Assembly (NCBI GenBank): GCA_902766875.1
Contig: CACXFI010000072.1
Location: 1-34,828 of the forward strand
Direction of reading: 5' to 3'
Origin: an uncultured Erysipelotrichaceae bacterium
GTDB taxonomy: Bacteria > Bacillota_I > Bacilli_A > RF39 > UBA660
Length of the DNA: 34,828 bases
Below the pieces are notes generated by a model. The model worked only from the letters and a program-made list of their open reading frames with translations, made no database searches and was not told where the DNA came from. Numbering within the stretch: the first letter of the stretch is position 1; each line of letters begins with the position of its first letter. Position numbers and translations under genes: made by a program. Shown piece after piece: positions 33,013 to 34,828 of this stretch.

Positions 33013-33346
33013 GTTCACTCACCACCAAACTAACCCCAATTAAGACGGCTAAACTTCCAATAATCATTTTTATGGTTATTACTTCTTTGAAAAATAGAAG
33101 TCCCCATATCATTGCCCATATGATGGTAATTGATTTATTAAAGAAAGCAGTCGTTAAAGGTATTTTTTTTAGTATTTGTTGCCATAATATTGTATAAATG
33201 AATAATATTAAAATTGATAATCCATAAAATAAGAAAAATTTTAATGACAAGAAAGTATAAGAGGAAGCTAATTTTGAGAACACTCCACAAAATGAAAACA
33301 TAAATAAAGACAAGTGAAGAAAGATATAATCTTTAGTTTTATTCAT
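33005..33346 (-). CDS. SMR/EamA-like 4-TM protein, ArnE-like (first of pair)
   Basis: A 113-residue protein with four membrane helices, lacking any soluble domain. Features include FMFSFCGVFSKLASSY in the first helix, and TAFFNKSITIIWAMIWGLLFFKEVIT with the Glu of the EamA/SMR-type FxE motif in the third. Its sequence is clearly different from the following 4-TM gene, as expected for a heterodimer rather than a recent duplication. AGGAG lies 6 bases before the ATG at 33346; ATG at 33349 is an alternative. The start overlaps the stop of the GtrB-like gene (ATGAATAA), so all three proteins are translationally linked. It probably forms a lipid-sugar flippase with its neighbour. Confidence 0.72.
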   Translation of the reverse strand: MNKTKDYIFLHLSLFMFSFCGVFSKLASSYTFLSLKFFLFYGLSILILFIYTILWQQILKKIPLTTAFFNKSITIIWAMIWGLLFFKEVITIKMIIGSLAVLIGVSLVVSEHE

Positions 33347-34286
33347 CATTTTCTCCTGAACAATTGATTTTTTCTCTAATAACATATTGTGGTGAATTAT
33401 TTATGCTTATATATATTCTTCCTATATATTCTCCAATCATCCCAAGCATTAACATGATAATACCACTAACAAATAAAATAATTGCCATAATTGAACTATA
33501 ACCTTGGCTAATAGAAGAATTGACTAGTTTCTGAATAATTATAAATATACCATAAATAAATCCTAAGAAAGAGGTTATAAATCCTATAAAAGTAGCAATA
33601 CGTAGTGGTTTAATTGAAAAAGCAGTAAATCCATTTATCCATAAACTAAACATTTTTTTAAAAGTAAAATTAGTATTTCCACTTATTCTAGATCGTTCTT
33701 CCATTTCCACATTCACAATATCACTAGTAGTTCTCAACATAAGGCCAGTCATATATGGATATGGATTATGATATTTTTTTATCTCATCAACGACAAATTT
33801 CTTCAAAATAGCAAAATTTGTAAACATTAATTCTTTAGGTTTTCCAATAATGAACTCGGTCATCTTTTTGTTAACTTCACTACCAAAATTTTTAAACTTG
33901 CTTTGTTTTTTTTCTGGATATTTAGCTATTGCAACATCATGTCCTTTTTCTAATTCATCAATAAGAAGCCATAATTTATCCATAGGGCATTGACCATCAT
34001 CATCCATAAGTACAATATAATCTCCAGTAACTTCCGACATTCCAGCCATAAGAGCTCCAGGCCTATTCATATTTTTAGCTAAATTAATAAGCTTAATTTT
34101 TTTATCTTTTTTAGCTAAAGAGCATAAAACTTTCCATACATTATCTGGAGATTTATCATTTACAGCTACTATTTCATAATCATATTTATTATTTTTATTA
34201 ACAATCTTTTTTATTTCATCAATAACTATTGATACTGTTTTTTCACTACCGTAACATGGAATTATAAAGCTTATTTTACTTTCCAT
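33339..34286 (-). CDS. GtrB/ArnC-like polyprenyl-phosphate glycosyltransferase (GT2)
   Basis: A 315-residue GT2 enzyme with ISFIIPCYGSEKTV, AVNDKSPDNVW, ARPGAL-type segment NRPGALMAG, and the metal motif MDDDGQCP. Two C-terminal membrane helices lie at about 232-255 and 265-290, ending GEYIGRIYISINNSPQYV. This is the ArnC/GtrB layout, and the neighbouring SMR-like pair makes ArnC-ArnE-ArnF the closest parallel. It would load a sugar onto undecaprenyl phosphate on the inner leaflet. AGGTGAT precedes the ATG and overlaps the upstream SDR stop region. Sugar identity is unknown; a product of the upstream SDR is the natural guess. Confidence 0.9.
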   Translation of the reverse strand: MESKISFIIPCYGSEKTVSIVIDEIKKIVNKNNKYDYEIVAVNDKSPDNVWKVLCSLAKKDKKIKLINLAKNMNRPGALMAGMSEVTGDYIVLMDDDGQCPMDKLWLLIDELEKGHDVAIAKYPEKKQSKFKNFGSEVNKKMTEFIIGKPKELMFTNFAILKKFVVDEIKKYHNPYPYMTGLMLRTTSDIVNVEMEERSRISGNTNFTFKKMFSLWINGFTAFSIKPLRIATFIGFITSFLGFIYGIFIIIQKLVNSSISQGYSSIMAIILFVSGIIMLMLGMIGEYIGRIYISINNSPQYVIREKINCSGENDE

Positions 34287-34288
34287 GA

Positions 34289-34828
34289 TTAATCACCTAA
34301 GTCTTTTTCCATTTCTTTTTTATAATCTTCTAAATATTTAATGTAAGTATATTTAGGCTCATAGCCTAATTCTTTTTTAGCATTATCAATATCCATTACA
34401 AAATCATCACAATCTCTTTTTTCTGGTTTATATATAATCTTAGATGGATTATCTTTAGGTGAGAAAACTTTAATTATTCCCTCTATCTGTTCTTTCATAG
34501 TTGTCTTTATACCTGTTCCTGCATTATATATTCCACTTTTAACTTCAGTAAATATAGATTTATAAATCATCTGACATAAATCTTTTATGTATACAACATC
34601 TTTCCCAAGGTCTGGATTTCCCCATAATTCAATATCTTCACCTTTAATAGCTCTATCAATCATATAACGATATGATATAAGTTTTTTTTCTCCATTAACA
34701 TAATAATATTTAACAGGTGAATATAAATATATATTTGGTAATCTAAAAATATAATTATTAATTCCATATTCTTGATGATAGTGTTCTATTAAATCAACAG
34801 CAGCACATTTTGTAATAGCATATATAGC
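34289..34828 (-). CDS. NAD-dependent epimerase/dehydratase (extended SDR), 5' part outside window
   Basis: The frame is open from the right window edge to the stop at 34289, giving 179 residues of the C-terminal half. It starts with AIYAITKCAAVDLIEHY, containing the catalytic Y-x3-K, so the Rossmann half lies beyond the edge. An internal ATG at 34663 would drop that motif and is not the start. Then come RLPNIY, a DVVYIKDL segment and a GIYNAGTG motif, as in sugar-nucleotide epimerases and reductases, and a C terminus ending in a charged helix. It lies three bases before the GtrB-like gene and may make the sugar nucleotide that enzyme uses. The substrate is unresolved. Confidence 0.85.
   Translation of the reverse strand, partial: AIYAITKCAAVDLIEHYHQEYGINNYIFRLPNIYLYSPVKYYYVNGEKKLISYRYMIDRAIKGEDIELWGNPDLGKDVVYIKDLCQMIYKSIFTEVKSGIYNAGTGIKTTMKEQIEGIIKVFSPKDNPSKIIYKPEKRDCDDFVMDIDNAKKELGYEPKYTYIKYLEDYKKEMEKDLGD

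Noticed and set aside
32668..33346. SMR-like pair as a multidrug exporter
   Set aside because: Overlap with a GtrB/ArnC-like gene and position between sugar-nucleotide genes fit a lipid-linked sugar flippase better, though this is contextual.
34289..34663. A complete 124-residue gene starting at 34663
   Set aside because: The frame stays open to the window edge and includes the SDR catalytic Y-x3-K upstream of that ATG, so this is an internal methionine of a truncated larger gene.

Overview
The window is very AT-rich DNA from a low-GC Gram-positive bacterium. The gene content (zinc-ribbon ribosomal protein L33, a PBP2b/PbpA-type transpeptidase, a DUF2624 gene next to nfo, a TagO-type transferase) points to the Bacillota, probably an uncultured Bacilli/Erysipelotrichia-like lineage. 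TGA is used as a stop (for example at the ends of the genes at 5002-5553, 13869-15683's upstream neighbour, and 24161-24640) and tryptophan is TGG, so this is not the Mycoplasma code. No tRNA, rRNA, CRISPR array or insertion sequence was seen.

Left part (1-6840), mostly housekeeping. rpmG (cut by the window edge) lies behind a class B penicillin-binding protein. A small DUF2624 protein faces nfo (endonuclease IV). Then, on the plus strand, come a translationally coupled pair (a YhcG-type PD-(D/E)xK nuclease and a diverged Rpn-like protein) and, from its own strong promoter, a DUF192 protein plus gpsA. A hairpin terminator at 6816-6842 closes this block and also serves the opposing large cluster.

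Right part (6841-34828), all on the minus strand: a large surface-polysaccharide cluster divided by terminators and new promoters. In transcription order: (i) a partial sugar-nucleotide SDR, a GtrB-like glycosyltransferase, two 4-TM ArnE/ArnF-like proteins, rmlA and rmlB, then a terminator; (ii) an acyltransferase-3 membrane protein, an IspD/TarI-type cytidylyltransferase, an SDR, a GT4 enzyme and a membrane-anchored polysaccharide deacetylase with a degenerate second deacetylase-like segment, then a terminator; (iii) an Alg14-like/Alg13-like pair, a GtrB-like enzyme, galE and a TagO/WecA-type initiating transferase, then a terminator; (iv) from a near-consensus promoter at 20456-20484, a Wzx-like flippase, a DPM1-like GT2, DUF2304, two multi-TM GT-C-like proteins, three GT2 proteins (one with two catalytic domains), a GtrA domain fused to a GT-C-like membrane domain, its DPM1-like partner and a LicD/fukutin-type transferase.

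Taken together, the TagO-type enzyme would start a glycan on undecaprenyl phosphate, cytoplasmic glycosyltransferases extend it, and Wzx flips it. Four separate polyprenyl-phosphate-sugar enzymes (7590, 18188, 22693, 33339), three with a different candidate flippase or membrane partner beside them, would feed GT-C enzymes that decorate the glycan outside the cell. Acylation, deacetylation and CDP-polyol-phosphate-type modification look like added tailoring steps. The chemical structure cannot be read from the sequence.
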